Part shown: positions 8,220 to 16,808 of the stretch, piece by piece | Layout: every line of letters starts with the position of its first letter | Position numbering within the stretch: the first letter of the stretch is position 1 | Assembly (NCBI GenBank): GCA_964526295.1 | Contig: CAZGKW010000026.1 | Coordinates: 1-59,093, forward strand | DNA: 59,093 bases | Direction of reading: 5' to 3' | Source of the DNA: CAZGKW01 sp964526295 | GTDB taxonomy: Bacteria; Planctomycetota; Phycisphaerae; FEN-1346 | Translations under genes and position numbers: made by a program | The notes under the pieces: model-generated | The model's database searches: none | What the model was told of the DNA's origin: nothing | The model's input: the letters and a program-made list of their open reading frames with translations, nothing else

Positions 8220-9041
8220 ATGGCAGCCGACGAACCGGTCCTGGAGCTCCGCGGCATCCAGAAGGTCTTCGACGGCCATCCGGTCCTGAAGGACATCAAC
8301 TTGAGGGTCGACGCCGGCGAGGTCGTCGCCATCATCGGCGGCTCCGGCTCGGGCAAGTCCACCCTCCTTCGGACGGTTATCGGGGAGTATCTGCCCGACG
8401 ACGGCCACGTCCTGATGTGGGGCGAGGACGTCTGCTGCGCCGACCGCAAGCAACTCGACCGCATCCGCCGGCGCTACGGCATCCTGTTCCAGTCCGGGGC
8501 GCTCTACTCCTCGATGACCGTGGGCGAGAACGTCGCCCTGCCCCTGAGGGAGCACACCGACCTCGACGAGCAGATCATCCAGATGGTCGTCAAGATGAAG
8601 CTCGAGCTGGTCGGCCTGCGCGACTTCGAGGACCTGATGCCGGCCCAGATCTCGGGCGGCATGCAGAAACGGGTGGGCCTGGCCCGGGCCATCGCCCTCG
8701 ACCCGGAGATCCTGTTCTACGACGAGCCGACCTCCGGCCTGGACCCGATCGCCACCAGCGTCATCGACCAGCTCATCATCGACCTGCGGCAGAAGCTGGG
8801 CGTGACGAGCATTGTCGTGACTCACGACATGAAGAGCGCGTTCCACATCGCCGACCGCATCGCGATGCTTTACAACGGCGAGTTCATCGCCGTCGGGACG
8901 GTCGAGCAGTTCCGCGAGAGCGACGACGACCGGGTCCGGCAGTTCGTCGAGGGCCAGGCCGACGGGCCCATTCCGCTCCGCGTCTCGAAAACCGACTACC
9001 TGGAGGACCTGCTGGGCCTGGAGCGCCCGCCGTCGCGCTAG
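8220..9041 (+). CDS. mlaF: MlaF-type ABC transporter ATP-binding protein
   Basis: Protein of 273 residues with Walker A GGSGSGKST (40-48), signature SGGMQKR near 146 and Walker B ILFYDEPTSGLDP near 164-176. The switch His is in VVTHDMKSAF. LFQSGALYSSMTVGENVALPL is typical of the Mla/Ttg2A branch. The C-terminal 40 residues extend past the nucleotide-binding fold. It lies four bases after the permease gene and clearly belongs to the same transporter, powering phospholipid transfer at the inner membrane. Confidence 0.95.
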   Translation: MAADEPVLELRGIQKVFDGHPVLKDINLRVDAGEVVAIIGGSGSGKSTLLRTVIGEYLPDDGHVLMWGEDVCCADRKQLDRIRRRYGILFQSGALYSSMTVGENVALPLREHTDLDEQIIQMVVKMKLELVGLRDFEDLMPAQISGGMQKRVGLARAIALDPEILFYDEPTSGLDPIATSVIDQLIIDLRQKLGVTSIVVTHDMKSAFHIADRIAMLYNGEFIAVGTVEQFRESDDDRVRQFVEGQADGPIPLRVSKTDYLEDLLGLERPPSR

Positions 9042-9135
9042 GCCCCCGGCCAGGGCCGAGCCGGGGCCCGGACCCACTCACGACGCGACCTGCCGAGCCG
9101 CACGCCGGTCCGGCGCGCCATCGAAGGAGCCGATC

Positions 9136-10419
9136 ATGCCGCGCAGCCACGGACGAAACGTCGTCGCCGCGGGCCTGTTCCTGGTGCTGATGGGGACCGC
9201 CGCCGTCGCCCTGCTGATCGTGGTGGGCGGCAAGGGCCTGTTCGAGGAGCAGACCGAGCTGAGGATCCAGTTCGACGAAGCCCCCGGCGTCAAGCCCGGA
9301 GGCGCCGTCCTCCTTCGGGGCCAGCCCGTGGGCCGGGTCCGGTCGGTCGGACCGGTCGCGACCCCGTGCCCCGCCCCGAACGAGGACCGCACGTGCTACG
9401 TCATCGAAGTCGTCGCGGGCCTGCCGGAACGGTTCGAGGTCTTCGAGAACGCCCGGATCGTCATCACCCAGAGCCTGGTGGGCCAGACGGCCCAGGTGAA
9501 CATCCAGGAGGTCGGCTTCCCGCAGACCCAAGGCGAAGGGCCTACTAAGGTCGTCCAGGGCGGCCAGGAATCGCCCTTCGCCGCCGCCGCCGCCGACTTC
9601 GGCATCGGCAAGGCCGAGAAGAAGGACATCCACGACATCCTGGCCAACCTCAAGCAGATCTCCGCCGACTTAAAGAAGGACCTCCCCGACCTCATGGCCA
9701 AGGCCAATACGACCACGACCAACATGGAGAAGCTCACCGGCGACTTGAAGACCAGCGTCCCCGAGCTCAACAAGAAGGTCCTCGAGACCGTCGACAGCCT
9801 CAGGGAGGCGTCCAAGCAGGCCAACGACGGCATCAAAAAGATCCACGCCATCCTCGACGAGAACCGGGCGAACGTCGAGAAGGCCGTCAAGCACACGGCC
9901 AGCTTCGCCGAGAAACTCGACGCCGACGGCGGGAAGCTCCTGAAGGGCCTCGACGGCAAGACGGTCGGCGAGATCCTCGACAACGTCAAGGCCGCCTCCG
10001 CCGACCTCAAGACCGCCATGGCCGACCTCAAGCGCGTCGCCGCCGACGGCAAGGTCCTGATGGTCACCCAGAAGGGGAACCTCGCCGAGACCGTGCAGAA
10101 CTTCCGGGCCGTCAGCGAGCACCTCAAGGCCACCGCCAAGGAGGTCCGCCGGGCCCCCTGGCGCCTCCTCGCCCAGCCCGACAAGGAAGAGGTCGAGACG
10201 CTGAACCTGTACGACACGGCCCGGGCGTTCGGGGCGGCGGCGGCCGACCTGGACAGCTTCTCCGACTCGCTGCGGCTCGTGGCCGAGGCCGAGCAGGCCG
10301 GCATCGAGGTCGACCCGGAGATCGTCCGCGGCATGATGCTCCGGCTCCAGGAGACGTTCGAGAAGTACCAGGAGGCCGAGGAGGCCCTGTGGAAGGAGTT
10401 CGAGCGAATCCAGAAGTGA
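9136..10419 (+). CDS. mlaD: MCE-domain protein (MlaD-type) with long coiled-coil tail
   Basis: Protein of 427 residues. A single N-terminal membrane anchor (about 10-32, GLFLVLMGTAAVALLIVVGG) is followed by one MCE domain (about 36-115, with LRIQFDEAPGVKPGGAVLLRG-like strands and VRSVG). From about 150 to 340 it is Lys/Glu/Asp/Ala-rich with heptad-like spacing, predicted as long helices. E. coli MlaD (183 residues) lacks such a tail; longer helical extensions occur in PqiB/LetB and in mycobacterial Mce proteins. It could form a needle crossing the periplasm, replacing a soluble shuttle such as MlaC, which is not in this window. The ribosome site GAAGGAG supports the start. Confidence 0.88.
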   Translation: MPRSHGRNVVAAGLFLVLMGTAAVALLIVVGGKGLFEEQTELRIQFDEAPGVKPGGAVLLRGQPVGRVRSVGPVATPCPAPNEDRTCYVIEVVAGLPERFEVFENARIVITQSLVGQTAQVNIQEVGFPQTQGEGPTKVVQGGQESPFAAAAADFGIGKAEKKDIHDILANLKQISADLKKDLPDLMAKANTTTTNMEKLTGDLKTSVPELNKKVLETVDSLREASKQANDGIKKIHAILDENRANVEKAVKHTASFAEKLDADGGKLLKGLDGKTVGEILDNVKAASADLKTAMADLKRVAADGKVLMVTQKGNLAETVQNFRAVSEHLKATAKEVRRAPWRLLAQPDKEEVETLNLYDTARAFGAAAADLDSFSDSLRLVAEAEQAGIEVDPEIVRGMMLRLQETFEKYQEAEEALWKEFERIQK

Positions 10420-10539
10420 CCGAAGATTCTGGATTTTACGGTTTGACGTGCGATCCGGGCGCCGCACCCACGCGTGGCGCCTTTCTCAGGGCGCCGCAGG
10501 CTACTCGGGCGGTCCAATCCAAAATCACAGATCGGAAAT

Positions 10540-11694
10540 ATGAGCGATCCCGTGGACTATGACGTGCTCATCGTGGGGGCCGGCCCGGCCGGCGCCTCGC
10601 TGGCGGTTGAGCTGGCCGGTGACGGGGCCGCCGTCGCCCTGGTCGACGCCGAGAAGTCCCCCCGGACCAAGTGCTGTGCCGGGTGGCTGAACGCCCTCGG
10701 CGCCCAGCGGTTCTCGTCCCTCGATGCGGCCCGCCGCAAAGCCAAGGCCGCCCCGTTCCGCCGCCTCGTCTTTCATTCGGCCGACCTTTCGGAGACGGCG
10801 GTCCACTCCAGCCGGTCGCACCTCGGCTACGTCGTCCGCCGCGAGACCTTCGACGCGCTTCTCTTGAAGCAGGCCGAGTCGGCCGGCGCCGAGACCCACC
10901 TCGGTCGCCGCGTCGTCGGGGTCGAGACCGGCGAGCACCGGGCCACGGTCCACCTCGACGGGGGGAAGTCGGTGACCGCCCGCATCCTGGTCGGGGCCGA
11001 CGGGGCCTACAGCGAGGTGGCCCGCCTGGCCGGACTCCGCGAGCGGTGGCCCCCCGGACAGATCGTCCACTGCCTGGCCAGGGGCGTCAAGCTGACGAAG
11101 CGGCAACTCGGCGCGGGCCTCGGCGAGGCCCAGATCCACGTCGCCCTGGGGTTCGGCGGCGCGGCCGGTTACGCCTGGGCCTTCCCTGGGCGGGGCTACG
11201 CCAACATCGGCCTGGGCATCTGCGGACAGGACGGCGCCAAGCGGCTGCCGGAGCTGTACGAGAAGTGGGCCGCCGGCCTCAAAGAGGCGGGGCTCCTGCC
11301 GGAGAAGGCCGACACGTCGAAGCCGTGCGGCGGGGCCGTGCCGGCCGGGGCGGCCCTGGAATTCGAGAACCACGTCGGCAAGCGGACGCTCCTGGTGGGC
11401 GACGCCGGGGGGTTTGCCGCGGCCGCCAGCGGCGAGGGGATCTATCCGGGCGTCTGGAGCGCGTCGATCGCCGCCGAATGCATCCGGGGGGCCCTGGAGG
11501 CCGACCGCGAGAAACGTCCCGCCCGGACGTGCCAGGACGAGCTGCTGAAGTTCCGCCGGGCCTGGCGGTGCCAGATGGCCCCGTACCTCCAGATGCCCAA
11601 CGTCAACGTCCAGTTCCTCGTGCCGCTGATCTTCACGAACCAGGAGATCGCCGACCGCTTCGCCCGGGCGTTCCTGTTCGGCGAGAACCTGTAG
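10540..11694 (+). CDS. Geranylgeranyl reductase family FAD-dependent oxidoreductase
   Basis: Protein of 384 residues with an N-terminal Rossmann motif VGAGPAGAS (G13-x-G15-xx-G18), a CCAGWLN segment containing the adjacent cysteines usual in this family, and VVRRETFDALLL. The second FAD-contact block VGDAGGFAAAASGEGIYPG lies near residues 286-305. The family reduces isoprenoid chains (GGR, ChlP, archaeal lipid reductases) or acts as related flavoprotein monooxygenases. The start ATG at 10540 begins just before the flavin-binding strand. The upstream in-frame extension is not supported. It follows the MCE gene by 120 bases, and a link to lipid metabolism is plausible but not shown. Confidence 0.82.
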   Translation: MSDPVDYDVLIVGAGPAGASLAVELAGDGAAVALVDAEKSPRTKCCAGWLNALGAQRFSSLDAARRKAKAAPFRRLVFHSADLSETAVHSSRSHLGYVVRRETFDALLLKQAESAGAETHLGRRVVGVETGEHRATVHLDGGKSVTARILVGADGAYSEVARLAGLRERWPPGQIVHCLARGVKLTKRQLGAGLGEAQIHVALGFGGAAGYAWAFPGRGYANIGLGICGQDGAKRLPELYEKWAAGLKEAGLLPEKADTSKPCGGAVPAGAALEFENHVGKRTLLVGDAGGFAAAASGEGIYPGVWSASIAAECIRGALEADREKRPARTCQDELLKFRRAWRCQMAPYLQMPNVNVQFLVPLIFTNQEIADRFARAFLFGENL

Positions 11695-11829
11695 AGACGA
11701 AGCCTATGGGCCCTGGAAGTGGATCGGAATCGTCTGCCCCTTGTGCCTCGAGACAATCGGTGTCTGCCGCGGCCGTCCGAATGCCATTCAGGCGTTTCCG
11801 GCCCGGCAGTCCGAACAGGAGGACTGCCC

Positions 11830-12354
11830 ATGAGCCGGGCCAAGGACCGCCGCAAGAAGCAGCGTCGGAAACGGGAACGCGCGGGCAAGGGCTCCGTGTC
11901 CCAGGCGTTCCGGGAGAGCACGCTGGCCAAGGCCCGGAACTGGGCCACCAAGGTCGTCACGTCGGAGACCCTCGGCCAACCCAAGCTCTCGGACAGGCTG
12001 GTCCGTGTGGCCCGGCCTTTCCTCGACGAGGCCGACGAACTTGCCGAGGCGCAATCGATCATCAACATGGCCGTGATCGCCTGGAACTCGTGCGTCCTCC
12101 CGGACAGCGAGCGCCGGTACCTGCTGGACAAGCTGTGGAAGGACGTGCTGCCGGTTGACGAGTCGGACCAGCAGGTCGGCCGCGAGATCCTTCGCCGCAT
12201 GACGGCCAGGAAGGAGAAACTGTTCCCGGACGACAGGCGGTTCGTTGCCCATTCGAAGGTGTCGCTGGAACGGGACAACTGGCACGTCCAGGTCGCTTCG
12301 ACGGTCATCCCATCGCCCGACGTCGACGGCCCTGCGACCGAAGCGGCTTCGTGA
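11830..12354 (+). CDS. Hypothetical basic-N-terminus protein
   Basis: Protein of 174 residues that I do not recognise. The first 25 residues are very basic (MSRAKDRRKKQRRKRER), suggesting nucleic-acid or ribosome contact. The middle is helical (LDEADELAEAQSIINMAVIAWN, about residues 58-80), and the end is short and polar. The start is well supported by AGGAGG seven bases before the ATG. It lies at the left edge of the accessory region and overlaps the reading frame holding the integrase fragment by four bases. Confidence 0.75.
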   Translation: MSRAKDRRKKQRRKRERAGKGSVSQAFRESTLAKARNWATKVVTSETLGQPKLSDRLVRVARPFLDEADELAEAQSIINMAVIAWNSCVLPDSERRYLLDKLWKDVLPVDESDQQVGREILRRMTARKEKLFPDDRRFVAHSKVSLERDNWHVQVASTVIPSPDVDGPATEAAS

Positions 12355-12683
12355 GCCGGCCGGGGGCCCTTCCGGGCCTTCGGCACGCCGGCGAGCGGCG
12401 AGGGGGACCTCTCCAAACGAACGGTGCGGCCCGACGCGTGGCCGACTTCCACGCCCTCCGGCACACGTACATCAGCCGGCTGGTCCGCAGCAGCGTGAAC
12501 GTGAAGGTGGCCCAGGAACTCGCCCGCCACTCGACGCCAACGCTGACCCTCGGCCGCTACGCCCACGTCCAACTCGTGGACCAGCCGCGGGCGATCGACG
12601 CGCTGCCGTCTATCGATTCCCCGTGCCGGGAAGGGCAGTATCTCCAGGCCACAGGCACGGAGGACGCTGCAACTGGCGGCTAA
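12351..12683 (+). pseudogene. Tyrosine integrase C-terminal fragment
   Basis: Residues DFHALRHTYISRLVRSS, then QELARHSTPTLTLGRYAHV, match the last catalytic part of tyrosine recombinases: the His-x-x-Arg box followed by His and the Tyr nucleophile of GRYAHV. The rest of a roughly 300-400 residue integrase, including the first catalytic Arg and Lys, is missing, and the 5' part of this frame is unrelated sequence. I read it as the remnant of an integrase that once moved the adjacent island. The recognisable homology starts near 12440. Confidence 0.75.
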
Positions 12684-12940
12684 GGCCTACGCCGACAGCG
12701 CGCGCCAATCTAAGTTGCTTCTTTCTGACGTCGTTCATTCAACCATCACGGTGATGATCTACCTGTCCACTTAAACATGGGGCTCTTTCACTTCTAGGGA
12801 AGATTCCGCAGCGAAAAAAGGCTCAACCAGTGCACAGTATGTTTCTGCTTTCCAGAGCCGTGTTGGCGGCATATCCGCCCTGCTGAACCATTCCGCACAC
12901 ACAGCGCCGCGTGACTGCGTGCGGCGCCGGATCAGGTCTG
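12684..12940. other. Gene-free gap at the left edge of the lower-G+C island
   Basis: No gene is seen. Base composition falls from strongly G+C-rich to mixed across about 12700, with A/T-containing stretches such as TCTAAGTTGCTTCTTTC. I looked for a copy of the tRNA 3' end here, as expected for an attachment site, and did not find one. Confidence 0.5.
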
Positions 12941-14653
12941 TCACGTCATCCGGTTTTCAAGGTGGCTCGGCAGCCACCCCACAACAACCTCGCTCGTGTC
13001 GGTATCCCAGAAGAAGTAGATGGCGAGACAATGCCGGTCGTCTTTCGTCGATCCTTTCCGCAGATGGTACTTCAGGAAGCACTTCCGCTGGGTGTGAAGG
13101 GGATATCGCACGAAGTACGTATCCCCCTCTTCCCCTGCGCGATTCTCCGTTATCGATTGCCCGTACCGCAGCCCGAGGTCTCCAAGTCGCTTCTCAAAGG
13201 CTTCTCTTGATCCGTCATAGCCGAGGCGCATCTTCTTGTACTCCTTAGCTAGGAGCAACAGTGCTTTGTAAACCAAGTTAACGTCTTCATACTGGGCCTC
13301 GCCGATGCCCCGCAGAGCACGCGGATGCAGCGTCACATGCCCGGCCAGGTTCTCGCTGACCCAGTCCGGTAGGTCATCATAGGAATCGGGAGTCTCCAGA
13401 GTCGCGTACACGCTCTCCCCAGTCTTTGCTTCAAGGGCGGCCTGAAGCGCATCAATCCGATGGCGGAGCTTCTTGTTCTGCTCAATGTAGACGTCCCTGT
13501 CCCGCTCACAATGCATGGCATCGTCGTTGTAGGTCTGGGCCTCCTTCTGCAATTCCTCAACCTTCTGGTGAAGCGCTTGATTCTCCTTTTCGTAGAGTTC
13601 CAGCATCTCACGATCCGTGCCGGACGCCTTCCTCGCCTTCTTGGCACGGTACATCTGCGCATCAGCGAAGAACAGGCACCCGCCCCAGCCCACGCGCTTT
13701 GAAGCTCCATACTGATGCACCTGCTCTATCAGAAACGCCGAGAAGGCATCCTCCGCCGTCAGGCCATTATGTCGCCAGAATACGATGTTCTTCGCGAGCG
13801 CCAGAGGATGCTCTGTCGGCGAGTCTTCATCGAAGTCCAGGCCGGGCTGGTACGTGCGGACCGCCCCGTGGTACGCCGACCAGACCTTTCCCACCCGGTC
13901 CGTCCAGGCAAAGGTCAGTCCCGCCGGCATGGTTGCTACGTAAGCAAGCCCTTCCACCTTGCGTGCGAGGTCATCGGGGTCGAGGATGTAGGGGGACACC
14001 TCGCCGGGCAAGTGGCGCGGGTCCGCCTCCGTAAGGAGCAGCACCGGCATCGTGCGCGCCGGGTTCGTCAGCAGGGCATGCAGCGCATCCAGTTCGGACT
14101 CCGCGCGCAGGCGGATGGGATGCGGCTCTATCGGCCTTGCCTCCTCCACGATGAAACGCTGCGCCAGGTTCAGGATGAGCCTGGGTCGCGTGAGGGCGAT
14201 CTCTTCCGTGCTGTAGGCCTGCGATGCGCATAGCACGCGAATGCCAAACCCCATGCCCTCTTGATCTTGACCATCCCGAAACGCAATCTCCGTTGTCCAG
14301 GTCCGGCCCGGAACGGCCGGCTGATCGCCAAACGGTGCATCCGGATGGATGAGGCGGACGCTCCATATCCCATCTTCGGGAATCGAAATGGCCTCGATTC
14401 TGTGCCCGGGAACCCCACACTCAAAAGACTCGCCGCGCCACGCCCCCTGGGGCAGATCGCGCGGACACTTGCCGCGCAGCCAATCCAGCGCCTCCCGGAC
14501 GCTGTCTTGAAACATGCTACCCGCCTGCTGCTCATCGCGCGGTAACAGCCTCGCCGCCAACTGAAACGTCGTCCGGACCGACGGCCGTCCCAGACCCAAT
14601 GCCGTGCTTCTCAGGCTTCGCGTCGCCACCACTTCGGGTTCGCGATCAGGCAT
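12941..14653 (-). CDS. Uncharacterised 570-aa coiled-coil protein, putative defence-module partner
   Basis: I cannot assign a family by name. Four parts can be described. The N-terminal domain (about 1-200) contains ALDWLRGK, WRGESFECG and RTWTTEIAFRDG. A middle domain (about 210-330) contains LARKVEGLAYVATMPAG, AWTDRVGKVWSAYHGAVRTY and EHPLALAKNIVFW. A charged coiled coil follows (about 345-410, ENQALHQKVEELQKEAQ). The compact C-terminal domain (about 480-570) ends CLAIYFFWDTDTSEVVVGWLPSHL and looks like a small beta sandwich. There is no signal peptide or membrane helix. The ribosome site GGAGGGGAG is clear. It lies 17 bases after the DUF3800 gene, so they form one operon. Codon use and G+C are unlike the flanks, pointing to transfer. 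A sensor/effector role is inference. Confidence 0.75.
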   Translation of the reverse strand: MPDREPEVVATRSLRSTALGLGRPSVRTTFQLAARLLPRDEQQAGSMFQDSVREALDWLRGKCPRDLPQGAWRGESFECGVPGHRIEAISIPEDGIWSVRLIHPDAPFGDQPAVPGRTWTTEIAFRDGQDQEGMGFGIRVLCASQAYSTEEIALTRPRLILNLAQRFIVEEARPIEPHPIRLRAESELDALHALLTNPARTMPVLLLTEADPRHLPGEVSPYILDPDDLARKVEGLAYVATMPAGLTFAWTDRVGKVWSAYHGAVRTYQPGLDFDEDSPTEHPLALAKNIVFWRHNGLTAEDAFSAFLIEQVHQYGASKRVGWGGCLFFADAQMYRAKKARKASGTDREMLELYEKENQALHQKVEELQKEAQTYNDDAMHCERDRDVYIEQNKKLRHRIDALQAALEAKTGESVYATLETPDSYDDLPDWVSENLAGHVTLHPRALRGIGEAQYEDVNLVYKALLLLAKEYKKMRLGYDGSREAFEKRLGDLGLRYGQSITENRAGEEGDTYFVRYPLHTQRKCFLKYHLRKGSTKDDRHCLAIYFFWDTDTSEVVVGWLPSHLENRMT

Positions 14654-14670
14654 CCGCTCCCCTCCATAAC

Positions 14671-15519
14671 CTACAGATTATATTGGCCCTTCCATTGACT
14701 TGCTGGCTGAGCTCGAATCGTAGACAGCAATTCGTTAATCGGCTCCATTCCCCGGCCTTGGCGCTCCACAAGTCCTTTGCGGCGGACTCTGTTGTCTATC
14801 ATCTCATAGCACTGAGCGAAGAATTCCTTGGCTTCTTGCGCGTACTGCTCGCGGTAGCCGCCCTCGATTTCCAGGAACTTCTTCACGCAAAAGACTACCA
14901 TATCCGATAACTGAATCATTGGGTTCTTTCGAGAATCCACAGGATAGCTAAACTCCACAAGCCACTTAACGCGGTGGCTCGCCGGCCCCTTGAACCGCCG
15001 CTGGCGAGTGATTTGCTCGATGTCGGCGATGTAGGCCTCCTTAGCGTCAATGATGAGCATGGCCCGTGCCGATTGCCCCAACTGAGTCTTGACGAAGTGG
15101 TTAATGTAGGTCACCATGTAGTCGTAGGCGATTGCGTAAGGAATTGGTGAAATATCGTTAGGCAAGCCCCTCCCTACCTCGGCCCGGAGCTTTGCTTTGT
15201 CAATGGCAAAGAAGTGAACATCGTGACTGCGTTCTTCCAGCAACCCAATAACCTCTCGGGCCAGGTTATTGCGTTGCTGTCGGCTGTCGCCGGCAAATGG
15301 CTCGCTCCCATCCGGCGAAAGAAGTTCTTCGGCATGGAGCTCGAATCCCTGTGGCACTTGGCCGCCGAAGTATTTTTGGACGGCTTGGTGAAATCTCTGA
15401 TGTGTTGCATTCCATCCTTCGTCGCGGACGCTGATGCCTCCGAGAACGAAAACAGGTTGCTCTGTACTAGCCAGGTCCGACCCAGTGCAGCCGGCTTCAT
15501 CAAGATAATAGAAGTGCAT
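14671..15519 (-). CDS. DUF3800 domain protein, predicted RNase H-like
   Basis: Protein of 282 residues with the DUF3800 layout: YYLDEAGCTG at the start, FVLGGISV, a Glu in ELHAEELL, FFAIDKAKL, LIIDAKEAY, and the late QLSDMVVF. The conserved acidic residues fit the proposed RNase H-like metal centre of this family, which is often found in mobile islands and defence neighbourhoods; biochemical activity is largely undescribed. The start follows GGAGG by six bases. It is the first gene of a two-gene operon with the 570-aa protein, beside a tRNA and an integrase remnant, in DNA of lower G+C than the rest of the window. Confidence 0.85.
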   Translation of the reverse strand: MHFYYLDEAGCTGSDLASTEQPVFVLGGISVRDEGWNATHQRFHQAVQKYFGGQVPQGFELHAEELLSPDGSEPFAGDSRQQRNNLAREVIGLLEERSHDVHFFAIDKAKLRAEVGRGLPNDISPIPYAIAYDYMVTYINHFVKTQLGQSARAMLIIDAKEAYIADIEQITRQRRFKGPASHRVKWLVEFSYPVDSRKNPMIQLSDMVVFCVKKFLEIEGGYREQYAQEAKEFFAQCYEMIDNRVRRKGLVERQGRGMEPINELLSTIRAQPASQWKGQYNL

Positions 15520-15969
15520 CTCCTATCCTCCAGATCGCCACTCCTGACCTCGGATCTTGCCTGTCAAAAATAGACATCATGTGGGCAGCCTTGTCAAGCA
15601 CGCAGGCCCTGTTTGGAGCACTTCGAGCGAAGAGCGGCCAGGATTCAGCTCGTGCAGCGGCCATAAGGGGGGAGCGTCTAGCCTCGTTGGGCCTCACACG
15701 TAGCCGTTTCTTTCAGCGCTATTGCAGCGCGCCGTTGCCCCGGCACGTCATTATCTGTCATCACACGCCAAGCGCGGGTGTCAGGTCAGGCGGGAGCGGA
15801 AGGGGGCGGAGGGGCGACAGAATACAGAGGAGAAAGGAGAGCAGGAGACCGCAGGTGAGCATGCGGCCGGCCAACGCTGGTCACGGCACCGTCAGTCGCC
15901 TTGGCCGTTCTCTACTCCACTACTCTCTCCTGCTCACCTGCTCTGCCCTGCCGCTTGAAACCGGCAGGG
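15520..15969. other. 450-base gene-free region between island operon and tRNA
   Basis: No gene is supported. It should hold the promoter of the leftward DUF3800 operon. It also has an imperfect inverted repeat: GCAGGTGAGCA at 15851-15861 pairs with TGCTCACCTGC at 15931-15941, and GAGCAGGAGA at 15839-15848 can pair with 15926-15935. A purine-rich tract runs at about 15800-15850. This may be the right boundary of the island. Confidence 0.45.
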
Positions 15970-16044
15970 TGGAGCCACCTCCGGGATTCGAACCCGGAAC
16001 CCCCGCTTTACGAAAGCGGTGCTCTGCCGTTGAGCTAAGGTGGC
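15970..16044 (-). tRNA. tRNA-Thr(CGU)
   Basis: A complete cloverleaf reads on the minus strand: acceptor GCCACCT/AGGTGGC, D stem GCTC/GAGC, anticodon stem CCGCT/AGCGG with loop TTCGTAA (anticodon CGT), T arm CCGGG-TTCGAAT-CCCGG, discriminator T and an encoded CCA at 15970-15972. The 3' end faces the accessory island, the usual side for integration. Confidence 0.95.
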
Positions 16045-16098
16045 TCGCCAGACTGCCGGGTTGGGACAAGCCTTGGCGGCTTGCCCTAAGTCGCGACG

Positions 16099-16128
16099 AT
16101 TCTACCGCTTGCGCGACGGGCCTGTCAA
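16099..16128 (-). promoter_or_regulatory. Promoter of tRNA-Thr
   Basis: On the minus strand TTGACA (16123-16128), an 18-base spacer and TAGAAT (16099-16104) place the transcription start near 16091, about 47 bases before the mature tRNA 5' end. Confidence 0.6.
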
Positions 16129-16808
16129 GGTCGTCGCCGCCGCCGTCCTGGCGTGTGATGGCACGTCTTGGCCTTCCGGGGTGCCTGCGCGCTCGAAATG
16201 CGCTGCGCGCCCGGGCGACCCTGGCCTGCCCCCCCCAAACTTGACCCAGGCGTTATGAGAGTCTCTGCTGCCCGGACGGGCAAGGAGATTCTCGATGAGC
16301 CGACGGAAGCGACATACGCCGGAACAGACCGTGGCCAGGCTGCCTGAGGCGGACGTCGCTGAGCATCTCGTGGCCCTTTCGGCATGGGTCTACCTGCTCC
16401 AGCGCCGCGGGGCGGATCTCGAAGGGTACCTGCCGATTCACGACCGTCTCCAGTCGGCCTCGGCCCGCGTCGACTGCGAGGCGTTCGGCGTGGCGCTTCG
16501 CGACGCGCCGGCGTTCCTCGACGATGTTGAGCGGTCGCCCCGGTCCGCGCCGGGAACCTCGCCCTTCGACGGTGCTTGCGGCTCCGCTGAAGCTCCACCG
16601 GACAGGCAAGGGAAGCCCTTCGACAGGGCCAGGGCTGGCGGCGTAAGGTGTTTGGCCCAACGGGGCAGGCGATTTTGGCGCGACCCGCCGCCAAGTTTCC
16701 GCTGGACTGCGCGTCGCAGTCGTACAAGTTCACGTCGTGCGTCCGGTCCGCGAGGGAGCCGGGGCAGGACTCCACGGAGAAGATCGCGGGTGGTTGGGGG
16801 CGTGCCGG
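16129..16808. other. Gene-poor region with IS fragment
   Basis: Apart from the IS3-type fragment at 16295, no gene is supported before the hydrolase at 16809. Open frames here lack recognisable domains and run into neighbouring genes. Confidence 0.5.
16295..16366 (+). pseudogene. IS3-type transposase OrfA N-terminal fragment
   Basis: The frame starts MSRRKRHTPEQTVARLPEAD, closely resembling the first residues of IS3-family OrfA proteins (consensus RRRHTPEQIVRKLREAD), which are helix-turn-helix subunits of the transposase. Homology is lost within about 25 codons, and no OrfB or DDE motif follows. CCCCCCCAAACTTGACCCAG just upstream (about 16231-16250) could be a decayed terminal repeat. It marks a past insertion next to the tRNA. 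Confidence 0.6.

Noticed and set aside
12684..12940. Direct repeat of the tRNA-Thr 3' end as left attachment site
   Set aside because: I searched this gap by eye for CCGGGATTCGAACCCGG-like sequence and found none.
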